Part shown: positions 8,358 to 15,634 of the stretch, in pieces
Numbering within the stretch: position 1 is the first letter of the stretch
Layout of the letters: each line of letters begins with the position of its first letter
NCBI GenBank assembly: GCA_024228555.1
Contig: JAAETI010000856.1
Coordinates: forward strand, 1 to 32,945
DNA: 32,945 bases
Origin: a bacterium
GTDB lineage: Bacteria > Actinomycetota > Acidimicrobiia > Spongiisociales > UBA5794
Direction of reading: 5' to 3'
Program-made: the position numbers and the translations under genes
The notes under the pieces: model-generated
Seen by the model: the letters and a program-made list of their open reading frames with translations, nothing else
Told to the model about the DNA's origin: nothing
The model's database searches: none

Positions 8358-10171
8358 GCGAATCTTCGACTCCCCCCGAACTGGAGTACGAGCAGAACAC
8401 GCTCAAACGACTTCTCGGGTTCATGATCGGTGGCCCCAATCGGTCAAAGTTCGCTATGGGCGTACTCCTCCGCGTTGTGGCGCTAGCCGGGCTGACCGTG
8501 ATCCCGTGGACAACAGGCAGAGCGATGAACGTGATCACCGAGTTCGGGGGAACCGACGAGCTGCGGTCGTGGGCGCTGATCGGGCTGGTGGCCGGCGCCA
8601 TCTACCTGGTCTTCAGCTTCGTGTCGGACCGGATGTTCTCCAAGATGGCCGTCGATGGACTCTACGGCGTGCAGACGGCCCTATTCGAGAACGTGCAGAG
8701 CTTGTCGATGGGGTTCTTCTTCAAGAATCCGCCGGGACGCCTATCGAGCAATATCACAAACGATGCAGAGGTCGTTTCCCTGTTCTACACCTCGGCGGTG
8801 AGTCAGATGATTCGGTCCGCGATTCAGGTCGTCATGGTCCTTGTCGTGATGCTGCTCATCGATTGGCGACTCACAGTGATTTCGCTTGTCACGATCCCGT
8901 TCCTGCTTGGTGCCGTATATGTCATCACAAGGGTTGCATCCCCGGCATTTCGACGCTTGCAGCAAGCGTTGGGAGACGCCTCAGGTTTCCAAGAGGAAAC
9001 GCTATCGGGACACAAGCTCATCATCTCGAAGGGTCGGGGTGACTGGGCGGTCGACACCCATGACGTGTTGATCCGCGATGTCCACAAGGAAGGATCGCGG
9101 GCGTTCTTGGCGTCGCTAATGCAGTTTCCGATTACTCAAACCCTCACCTTGTTCCAAAACGTCCTGGTCATGCTCGGCGGTACGTTCCTCGTGATCGCAG
9201 GGCACACGACCGTCGGAATTGTGATGTCGTTCTCCGGCTACGCCGCATTGCTCGCATCGCCGCTGGCGCAGATCTCGAATCTGATCACCAATGCCCTGAA
9301 CGCGTCGGCAGGTGGCAAGCGAGTGTTTGAGATCGTCGATGCCGAGCCAGACGTGAGCGATGCCCCTGATGCTGTCGACTACGAGTTCAAGGGTGGCCGG
9401 ATCACCTTCGAGCACGTCGATTTTGGCTATCGGCCCGGAACTCTCGTCCTTAGAGACAACACCTTCGATATCGCTCCAGGCGAGACCATAGGAATCTGCG
9501 GCCCGACCGGTGCCGGCAAGTCCACGCTGATCAACATCCTGACCCGTTACTACGAGATCACAGGTGGTCGGATTCTGATCGACGGCCAAGACCTCTCGAA
9601 GCTGACCCAGGAGAGTCTGCGTAGTCAGGTCGGGGCGGTGTTGCAGGAGGCGTTTCTATTCTCGGACACCGTGATGAGCAATCTGCTCTACGCCCGGCAC
9701 GATGCGACCGAGGACGACGCAATCGACGCCGCAAAGAAGGCGAACGCCCATGAGTTCATCATGGATCTCCCCCAGGGCTATGACACCGTTCTGGCGGCGC
9801 GGGGCGCCAATCTGTCGCAAGGACAGCGGCAGATGATCACGATTGCACGGGCGATGGTCGCTGACCCGAAGATAATGATTCTCGACGAGGCCACTTCGAA
9901 TGTCGACACTCGCACTGAGAAGTTGATTCAGGATGGGATTCGGCAGCTCATGGCCGACAAGACCAGCTTTTCGATCGCACATCGGCTGGCGACCATCAGG
10001 GATTCGGACCGGATCATGGTCCTTAACGGTGGCGAGATCGTGGAGCTCGACTCCCATGACACTCTGATGCGCAATAGGGGTTTCTACTACGCCCTCTACA
10101 TGAGCCAGTTCAAGGGCAAGGGACCAGAAGGGTCCCCCGAGGAGTTTGCGCTTGATTTCGTCTCTACCTGA
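8354..10171 (+). CDS. Heterodimeric ABC exporter, half-transporter 2 (canonical catalytic Glu and His)
   Basis: A 605-residue partner of the preceding half-transporter. GTG 8354 overlaps the upstream stop as GTGA, and GAGGAGGGG at 8337-8345 serves as ribosome site. Residues about 20-330 form the six-helix membrane domain and about 365-590 the ATPase. Walker A is GPTGAGKS (383-390), Walker B IMILDE with catalytic Glu512, and the switch loop IAHR with His543. The signature is NLSQGQ (486-491) rather than LSGGQ. ATSNVDTRTEK and the GFYYALYMSQ tail closely resemble the TM288-type subunit as I remember it. The altered signature faces Asp506/Gln537 of the partner, while this Glu512/His543 pairs with the partner's intact SGGQ, giving one active and one degenerate site. 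Confidence 0.93.
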   Translation: MSESSTPPELEYEQNTLKRLLGFMIGGPNRSKFAMGVLLRVVALAGLTVIPWTTGRAMNVITEFGGTDELRSWALIGLVAGAIYLVFSFVSDRMFSKMAVDGLYGVQTALFENVQSLSMGFFFKNPPGRLSSNITNDAEVVSLFYTSAVSQMIRSAIQVVMVLVVMLLIDWRLTVISLVTIPFLLGAVYVITRVASPAFRRLQQALGDASGFQEETLSGHKLIISKGRGDWAVDTHDVLIRDVHKEGSRAFLASLMQFPITQTLTLFQNVLVMLGGTFLVIAGHTTVGIVMSFSGYAALLASPLAQISNLITNALNASAGGKRVFEIVDAEPDVSDAPDAVDYEFKGGRITFEHVDFGYRPGTLVLRDNTFDIAPGETIGICGPTGAGKSTLINILTRYYEITGGRILIDGQDLSKLTQESLRSQVGAVLQEAFLFSDTVMSNLLYARHDATEDDAIDAAKKANAHEFIMDLPQGYDTVLAARGANLSQGQRQMITIARAMVADPKIMILDEATSNVDTRTEKLIQDGIRQLMADKTSFSIAHRLATIRDSDRIMVLNGGEIVELDSHDTLMRNRGFYYALYMSQFKGKGPEGSPEEFALDFVST

Positions 10172-10365
10172 TAGGTTGCGGCCACGGCGCTGCAGCCAGG
10201 TCATCCGCTAGTCCCATATCGTGAGTTCAACACAGTTGTGAGCCTCGACCTTGGTCAAGAGGTTCGCGACGTGAGCTTCCTGTGCTCATCGTTCCTGGGC
10301 GTTCTGGCTTTGACACCGGCTCGAGACGTGGCGAGCATCGCGGCAACGCGGACGAGAGGATCAGA

Positions 10366-11964
10366 ATGGCAGGGCAGGACACACGTGCCTGGAATCACGA
10401 CATTCCAGAAGGGCCGTGGGATTACATCGTCATTGGGACCGGTATCGGTGGGATGGCGGCTGCCGCGGTCCTCTCCAAGATCGGGAAGCGGGTCCTGGTT
10501 CTCGAACAGCACAACATTCCAGGAGGCTTCACCCAGACATTCAAACGGCCGGGCTACCGCTGGGATGTCGGCGTCCACCTGATTGGTGAGATGACCGAAC
10601 GTAACTATCCGGGGCGGCTCATGAAGAGCCTCACCAACGGTCAGCTGGAATGGGAACCAGTCGGAGAGATCTACGACGAGTTCAACTTCCCCGACGGATT
10701 CACAATCCAGTTCCCCAACTCGAGGGAGGCGTTCCGCGAGACGCTGGTCGACCACTTTCCAGAGGAACGCCAAGCGATCGATTCGTACCTGGCTCTCGTC
10801 AAGGCTGCAGCGCTCTCCGCTGCGAAACTTCTACAGACACGAGCCATGCCGAAGTTGCTGCCATCTGGTTCAAAGAAGAAGGTCGAGCGGGCGGCAGCCC
10901 CACACGTCGCGGCCACGACCGATGAGGTTCTTCGATCGCTCACCGACGACGCTCATCTCCGCAGTGTTCTTGCGGCTCAATGGGGCTACTACGGAGTGAC
11001 ACCGGTACGGTCATCATTCGCCATGCACGCCTTGATGGTCCAACACTTCATGCATGGTGCCTACTACCCGGTGGGCACGGCTGCTTCGATCGCACCGGCA
11101 ATGCTCGACACTGTCACAGAGGCAGGCGGCTGGACAGCCGTACGCCGCAGTGTTGGGAGAATCATCATGCGCAGCGGGCGTGTCGCCGGCGTGCGATTGG
11201 ATGACGGTACGGAGATCGGATCGAAGCGGGTGATCAGCACGGCGGGTGCCCTGCCGACCAGCGCGATGCTAGAAGACGGCTTGCCAGGAGCAGACAAGAG
11301 CGACTGGGAGGCGGGGCCGGCGCATCTCAGTCTCTATCTTGGGTTCAAGGGAGACGTCGCCGCCAACGGCGCAAAGCGCTATTGCCAGTGGTTCTACGAG
11401 TCGTGGGACATGGAACGATCGCACTGGGCGATTTCGCCCGATGAAGAACCGGGACGTGCCGATGTGCTGTTCTGCAGCTTCCCCTCCATCAAGGACCCGG
11501 CGCACGATCCTGGCGTCGACAGCAAGCACACCGGCGAGATCGTCACGTTCGTTCCATGGGAGGTGTTCGGCCGCTGGGAGGGCAGTAAGTGGAAGAAGCG
11601 GGGAGCCGACTACGACGCATTCAAGCGGACCCTGGCCGAGCGCATGCTCGATCAATACGGGGAGCACTATCCCGGCTTGATCGGCATGGTCGATCATGCC
11701 GAACTGTCGACTCCACTATCGACGAACCACTTCGCAAGATCACCGCGAGGGAGTATCTACGGGCTGGAGCCCACGCCAGGACGATTCCAGGATACGTCGC
11801 TCGGGCCCAGGACCTCGGTCAAGGGCCTGTACCTCGGGGGGGTCGATGTCTCGACGCCTGGCGTCACCGGTGGTTTGATCGGGGGAGTGTTGGCCGCGAT
11901 GGCGGCCGAACCGGTACGAGTGGCTCGCTTCTTACAGCCCATCATGAAGCGACCAACGATGTAG
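10366..11964 (+). CDS. FAD-dependent oxidoreductase of the phytoene desaturase/retinol saturase type
   Basis: A 532-residue flavoprotein. ATG 10366 is preceded by GAGAGGA at 10354-10360; the frame extends back to 10282 without a supported start. The N-terminal Rossmann motif is IVIGTGIGGMAAA with GxGxxG at 24-29 and Glu47 for the ribose, followed by IPGGFTQTF. A C-terminal FAD motif is GLYLGGVDVSTPGVTGG. The architecture is that of CrtI-like carotenoid desaturases/isomerases and all-trans-retinol 13,14-reductase-like proteins. No carotenoid synthesis genes are nearby, so the substrate (an isoprenoid or other hydrophobic polyene) is inference. It stands 194 bases after the ABC exporter; that gap shows no gene. 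Confidence 0.87.
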   Translation: MAGQDTRAWNHDIPEGPWDYIVIGTGIGGMAAAAVLSKIGKRVLVLEQHNIPGGFTQTFKRPGYRWDVGVHLIGEMTERNYPGRLMKSLTNGQLEWEPVGEIYDEFNFPDGFTIQFPNSREAFRETLVDHFPEERQAIDSYLALVKAAALSAAKLLQTRAMPKLLPSGSKKKVERAAAPHVAATTDEVLRSLTDDAHLRSVLAAQWGYYGVTPVRSSFAMHALMVQHFMHGAYYPVGTAASIAPAMLDTVTEAGGWTAVRRSVGRIIMRSGRVAGVRLDDGTEIGSKRVISTAGALPTSAMLEDGLPGADKSDWEAGPAHLSLYLGFKGDVAANGAKRYCQWFYESWDMERSHWAISPDEEPGRADVLFCSFPSIKDPAHDPGVDSKHTGEIVTFVPWEVFGRWEGSKWKKRGADYDAFKRTLAERMLDQYGEHYPGLIGMVDHAELSTPLSTNHFARSPRGSIYGLEPTPGRFQDTSLGPRTSVKGLYLGGVDVSTPGVTGGLIGGVLAAMAAEPVRVARFLQPIMKRPTM

Positions 11965-12039
11965 CTGGCTCCCGGCCGCGACCGGCACAAGAATCAGCCG
12001 GAATGCTAGGTTCGATTGCACCTACTGAGAGGAGCAGTT

Positions 12040-12399
12040 GTGCCCCGCGGATCTGACTATCCGGGACCTTCCGATGCCCTGGAGCGATATGCCGCCGCTG
12101 TCGAGGAGTCGGGTGAGATGGTGAAGGGTGCGAAGAATCCATACACGTCACGCAACGGACACATGTTCAGCTTCCTCGCCGCCGACGGAACGACGGCGAT
12201 CCGTCTCTCCGATGAACTGGCTGATGAATTCCTCTCTGCGTACGAGAGTGGCCCTGTGATTCAATACGGAAGTGTGATGAGAGGATATGTCTCTGTCCCT
12301 GACGATCTCCTGAGAAGCACGACCGAGATCGGCTCGTGGTTCAAGAGGTCATACGATTGGATCGGAACGCTCGAGCCCAAGGCGACAAAGAAGAAGTAG
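12040..12399 (+). CDS. Small TfoX/Sxy N-terminal-like protein
   Basis: A 119-residue protein. GTG 12040 is chosen because GAGAGGAG (12027-12034) lies 5 bases upstream; a start at 12016 would place this ribosome site inside the gene. The pattern HMFSFLAADGTTAIRLSD, then GSVMRGYVSVPDDLL, then a late W and a lysine-rich tail, resembles the TfoX N-terminal domain family (PF04993), whose members typically read GRPMxEYVxVP in the middle. In gammaproteobacteria TfoX controls competence, but free-standing actinobacterial members have no known role. It follows the FAD oxidoreductase by 75 bases. The family assignment is by pattern only. Confidence 0.65.
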   Translation: MPRGSDYPGPSDALERYAAAVEESGEMVKGAKNPYTSRNGHMFSFLAADGTTAIRLSDELADEFLSAYESGPVIQYGSVMRGYVSVPDDLLRSTTEIGSWFKRSYDWIGTLEPKATKKK

Positions 12400-12757
12400 C
12401 CTGGGTTAGCTTGCCGATGCGGGCGTAGCGGTTCGCGAGTGGCCAACTTACTATCGGCGACGCCACGGGCAGTCGGCACCATCGCTGCAGCGGGCGGATC
12501 CGGCAATGACTGCGTACGTATGCAGTGACTCCGTCGAAGTCTTTGATCATGCTCGGGCCCACCGATGCCGAAAGCATCCAACGAGAGGATCCGCGGCTTC
12601 GCTCCCGAAGGTCCAGGCAACAGCCAATGGATCAGATCAAACGGCGCTGCTTCGGCAGGCAGGATTGGGTCGCGACAACCCCGCACGGAAATAGTCACCT
12701 GAACGGCAACTTCGCCTACTACGATCCGTTCAGACTGGGATTGAAGGGAGTGCTCGG
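12400..12757. other. 358-base intergenic region without a supported gene
   Basis: No convincing gene is seen. An open frame from 12525 runs to a TGA at 12759-12761 that overlaps the next GTG start, but its product is low-complexity and Arg-rich, unlike any family I know, and it has no ribosome site. The region holds the near-palindrome at 12509-12526 and ends in GAAGGGAG (12745-12752), the ribosome site of the next gene. It probably carries the promoter of the secreted/two-TM pair. Confidence 0.6.
12509..12526. promoter_or_regulatory. 18-bp near-perfect palindrome, possible operator
   Basis: ACTGCGTACGTATGCAGT is symmetric at 16 of 18 positions, with only positions 6 and 13 mismatched (G versus T). 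Length and symmetry suit a dimeric repressor such as a TetR-family protein. It lies about 230 bases upstream of the secreted/two-TM pair. No regulator gene is intact nearby, although a TetR relic lies at 13772-13918. Confidence 0.4.
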
Positions 12758-13339
12758 GTGAAACGGACCAGAGCGATAGCGATAGTCGGGCTGATGCTCG
12801 GTGTGATCTTCATCACGGCGATACCAGCCGGTGCGGAAATAAGTGGTCCCTGCGATGGAACGGCGGAGTGGCTCAACTCCTCGCCGCCACTGAAGGTGGT
12901 TGCCAGCGAACTTCCAGAGGATGTCGTGATTATCCCTCTGGAGGGCGACGTCGAGTGGATCGGCGATGTCTTCATTGATCCGCCGCCGACGGAGGCACGA
13001 GAGACCAGCGGAAACGTCAAGGTCAAGGTTCCGTTCCCAGTAGGCACGGTTCAAGTCGGAGTCTGGTCAAGTACTGGTACGTCAACCGGTAACTCCGGCA
13101 CCTACGAGTACGAGTTCCCCTCGCTCCTGTCAGGCTTCAAGGTCACGGTTACCGGCCAGCATTGGGAGGGAAACCTCGACCAATCTGGAGCGCCAACCTG
13201 TGAGGGTGAGGTCCAGCTGGCGCTTGAGGGAACCAACCCACTCGGATTCATCGGTGCCGGGTTATCCGTCGTGAGTCTCATGGGTGCGTCGCTGGCTGTT
13301 CGAGTCAAAGGACCATCGGCCGGAGGGACAAGAGTATGA
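12758..13339 (+). CDS. Secreted protein with C-terminal membrane anchor, unrecognised family
   Basis: A 193-residue protein I do not recognise. GTG 12758 has GAAGGGAG 5 bases upstream. Residues 1-26 form a signal peptide ending PAGA. The mature part is rich in Val, Thr, Ser and Gly with alternating hydrophobic residues, suggesting a beta-sandwich. It contains only two cysteines, Cys32 (GPCDGTAEW) and one near 147 (APTCEGEV), which could form a disulfide. Residues about 166-183 are hydrophobic and followed by Arg/Lys, giving an extracellular domain with a C-terminal membrane anchor. The stop overlaps the next ATG as ATGA, so it is coupled to the two-TM protein and the two probably act together. 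Confidence 0.75.
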   Translation: MKRTRAIAIVGLMLGVIFITAIPAGAEISGPCDGTAEWLNSSPPLKVVASELPEDVVIIPLEGDVEWIGDVFIDPPPTEARETSGNVKVKVPFPVGTVQVGVWSSTGTSTGNSGTYEYEFPSLLSGFKVTVTGQHWEGNLDQSGAPTCEGEVQLALEGTNPLGFIGAGLSVVSLMGASLAVRVKGPSAGGTRV

Positions 13340-13563
13340 GCAAGCGTCGCGGTCGCCCCATCATGGCGGCCATCTTCGGTTTTCTCACAGGTCTTTTCGC
13401 AGCCGTTTCGCTACTTGCGTTTGGAGTGATTCCGATCGAGAGCATCTTGGTCACCATTCTGCCCATTGCCGGATTGGTCATAGCGTTCTCGGTGGCGATG
13501 TGGGCCCCGATCGGTAGTCGCGATATGCCGGTGCGGATCCCGGATGGGCCGCCGGGCCCCTAG
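13336..13563 (+). CDS. Small two-TM membrane protein coupled to the secreted protein
   Basis: A 75-residue protein with two hydrophobic helices at about 9-28 and 33-54, an SKRRGR N-terminus and a proline/glycine-rich end. By the positive-inside rule the N-terminus is cytoplasmic. ATG 13336 overlaps the preceding stop by 4 bp, and GGAGGG at 13321-13326 is an adequate ribosome site. No known family is recognised. The tight coupling suggests a membrane partner of the upstream anchored protein. Confidence 0.72.
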   Translation: MSKRRGRPIMAAIFGFLTGLFAAVSLLAFGVIPIESILVTILPIAGLVIAFSVAMWAPIGSRDMPVRIPDGPPGP

Positions 13564-13635
13564 CGGGGTCGCTCCGATTTGGCGCCATTCGAGGCTCTAG
13601 CTTTGGGTCCTGCCGCGCTCCTCATCGCGCAATAG

Positions 13636-13728
13636 TCACCGCAGGATCTTGCCCGATGCCGACTTGGGAATCTCAGCGACAAATCCCAGAGTGCGGACAC
13701 GCTTGTAATGGGCGACATGTTCGGTCCA
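13636..13728 (-). pseudogene. Relic of an acyl-CoA synthetase (AMP-binding) C-terminus
   Basis: In the minus-strand frame ending at the stop 13636-13638, the last 30 codons read EHVAHYKRVRTLGFV followed by EIPKSASGKILR. This is the textbook end of AMP-binding acyl-CoA ligases, including the catalytic Lys of the SGK motif. Upstream in this frame similarity fades after about 13 more residues, and none of the several hundred residues of the ATP-binding domain is present. It is therefore a truncated relic. A TetR helix-turn-helix relic lies immediately 5' in another frame, so a deletion has probably joined two genes. Confidence 0.7.
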
Positions 13729-13771
13729 CGTGGTCCGTGACACTTTGTGCTTCGGGGTGATGGCCAGGTCC

Positions 13772-13918
13772 CGACGGTGCCGCGGCGAGGCGATCCGAGA
13801 GCATTGCGGTGGTCTGGTATTGGTACCGCTCGACGCACTGCATGAAGAGCTGGTGCTTGCTCCCAAAGCCTCGACAGAAGCTGCTCTTGGGACCAATCGA
13901 TCCAGCATCGCCAGTGAA
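13772..13918 (-). pseudogene. Relic of a TetR-family helix-turn-helix region
   Basis: The minus-strand frame contains IGPKSSFCRGFGSKHQLFM followed by CVERYQ and LSDRLAA. This matches the second half of a TetR helix-turn-helix and the start of helix 4 (typically GxSKSSFYxHFGSKxxLF). The preceding helices are not recognisable, and the reading frame runs on into unrelated sequence, so no functional regulator remains. TetR genes often sit beside acyl-CoA metabolism genes, consistent with the acyl-CoA synthetase relic directly downstream on the same strand. Confidence 0.6.
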
Positions 13919-14006
13919 CGCCAAGACGCCGTCAGTTGGCATCTGGTTCTTGGTCTTGCCGGGTCCTGGCGGTACTGTCGATCCGAAGCAAGAAAGGCGA
14001 TCACTG

Positions 14007-15266
14007 GTGGGGTCCAATTCGGGAAGTTGGTGGCGCTGCGTCGCCATGGCGTTGATTGTGTCGGCGCTTGGCCTTGGGGCGCCTGCCCTGGCTGATGAGC
14101 TGCCGACGTTCACCGACGACGAGTTCAATGATCTCTTCACCAACGCCACTCTCGAGAACCTGGCACCTCTCGAAGTACCGCCCGCGATCACTGGGAACGC
14201 ATCGGTTGATCAGCGAATCCGAGAGATCGGTGAGGCCAAAGGATACGTGCGGAGGCCCCTGCCGGCCGGGCAATTGACCAGCGTCAGCGGATACCCCATG
14301 CAACCGTCGGCGGTTGTAGCGTGGAAGGAGCTGAAGGCGGCGGCAAGCCAAGCGGGTCATACGCTGCTCCTCCGCTCTGCATATCGGAGCCACGGTACTC
14401 AGGTTCACATTCTGCTCCGGCGACTGACGTCCTATACGGACGCCGCTATCGAATACCGGCTCCGCGCGGTTGCCGTTCCCGGGTACTCCAAGCATCACAC
14501 GGGTTATGCCATCGACATCACGCAGCCCGGCTACGCGTTTACAAGCTTCAAGAATTCGCCCGCGTACAGCTGGCTGGTGGCCGACAACTACGCAAACGCC
14601 AAGCGCTACGGATGGATCCCCAGCTATCCGCCGAACGCGACTTTGCAAGGGCCGCTACCGGAGGCTTGGGAGCTCACCTATGTCGGCATGGACAACATCT
14701 GGTGCTACGGGTTCGAGGCATCTTCGGAGAACTCATTCTGTGACGACCGGAATTCGGTTTTTGAAGCCGATATTGAATGGATGGTGGGTGCCGGTCTCAC
14801 GACCGGCTGCAACCAACCTCTCGGTGATCGGTTCTGTCCGGAGGACCTAGTTACGCGGGGCGAACTTGCGGCGTTCCTCAATCGTGCCCTGGGAGACTCG
14901 TTGTCGTTGGTTGGTGAACCGATCACCTTTGCCGATACGGTGGATTCAGTATTCGCCGAGGACATTGCCTGGCTCTCTGCCACCGGGATCACCAACGGAT
15001 GTGGTGAGGACAGCTTCTGTCCCACCGATCCGGTAACTCGTGGCCAACTGGCTGCATTCCTAGTGCGAGCATATTCCTATGACGATGCGGGCCAAGGCGA
15101 CTTGTTCATTGACGATGACGACTCGATATTCGAGGACCAAATCGAAAGACTGGCGACAGCCGGGGTCACGACAGGCTGCAACCCGCCGGAGAGCAACCGC
15201 TATTGCCCGCAGGATCGTGTGACGAGGAGTCAGCTGGCGGCCTTTCTCCGGCGGAGTATCGAATAG
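14007..15266 (+). CDS. Secreted VanY/M15-like D,D-carboxypeptidase with three SLH-like repeats
   Basis: A 419-residue secreted protein. GTG 14007 is preferred: AAAGG at 13993-13997 is 9 bases upstream and it opens a signal peptide ending GAPALA at residue 29; ATG 14046 would shorten the signal. The peptidase M15 domain spans about 75-230, with YRSHGTQ, then SKHHTGYAID (161-170) fitting SxHxxGxAxD. The usual ExxH ending reads E-A-W-E (219-222): the catalytic Glu is kept but the third zinc ligand is Glu instead of His. Residues 250-296, 314-357 and 373-419 are three SLH-like repeats, each with a GC...(F/Y)CP cysteine pair and VTR(G/S)xLAAFL. The protein probably trims peptidoglycan stem peptides or binds the wall. 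Confidence 0.85.
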   Translation: MGSNSGSWWRCVAMALIVSALGLGAPALADELPTFTDDEFNDLFTNATLENLAPLEVPPAITGNASVDQRIREIGEAKGYVRRPLPAGQLTSVSGYPMQPSAVVAWKELKAAASQAGHTLLLRSAYRSHGTQVHILLRRLTSYTDAAIEYRLRAVAVPGYSKHHTGYAIDITQPGYAFTSFKNSPAYSWLVADNYANAKRYGWIPSYPPNATLQGPLPEAWELTYVGMDNIWCYGFEASSENSFCDDRNSVFEADIEWMVGAGLTTGCNQPLGDRFCPEDLVTRGELAAFLNRALGDSLSLVGEPITFADTVDSVFAEDIAWLSATGITNGCGEDSFCPTDPVTRGQLAAFLVRAYSYDDAGQGDLFIDDDDSIFEDQIERLATAGVTTGCNPPESNRYCPQDRVTRSQLAAFLRRSIE

Positions 15267-15338
15267 CCGTCGGCGTGGTATTTCTGCTCTGCTAGCGCAG
15301 TCGAGGAGAAGGATGATGCCCGAAAGGATCGCCGCAAG

Positions 15339-15634
15339 ATGCGTCTGCAATGGTAGATACACAGATTCATTTGGAGGATCTTTGGGGGCAAACTGGGACG
15401 TTGCGCCATCGGGATGCCAGTCTCGGAGCTCGAAACCATTGGATGGAAGTCCGGACAACAACGCCGGATACTGATCACCTACGTAGATAGTGGTGGTGCG
15501 CCGGCGATCGTCGGAACCAACGCCGGTCGCGACGTAGATCCGGCTTGGGAATCAGCGGTGACCGCCAATGGCGGCTATGCCGAATATCCAGAGACGCTGA
15601 CACGTTCTGTCCCGATGATCCGTTTGGAAGTGCA
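15339..15634 (+). pseudogene. Broken deazaflavin-dependent nitroreductase (Ddn-like) gene
   Basis: From ATG 15339 the frame reads MRLQW, a TAG stop at 15354-15356, then IHRFIWRIFGGKLG, IGMPVSELETIGWKSGQ, TNAGRDVDPAW and finally YPETLTRSVPMIRLE. This follows the PF04075 (F420H2-dependent nitroreductase) order with the LxTxGxKSG signature. The middle between DPAW and the C-terminal block is missing compared with the usual 130-150 residues, suggesting an internal deletion. A nonsense codon plus a deletion argue for a pseudogene. A short product from ATG 15414 is possible but would lack most of the fold. Its end abuts the convergent alpha/beta hydrolase stop at 15635. Confidence 0.62.

Noticed and set aside
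10310-10338. TTGACA at 10310-10315 as promoter of the FAD oxidoreductase gene
   Set aside because: At 17 bases the -10 position reads GAGCAT, a poor match, so a single perfect -35 hexamer was not enough.
12525-12761. Open frame of 78 codons overlapping the next GTG by 4 bases
   Set aside because: No ribosome site, Arg-rich unfamiliar product, and the overlap can arise by chance because the downstream gene has its own strong ribosome site.
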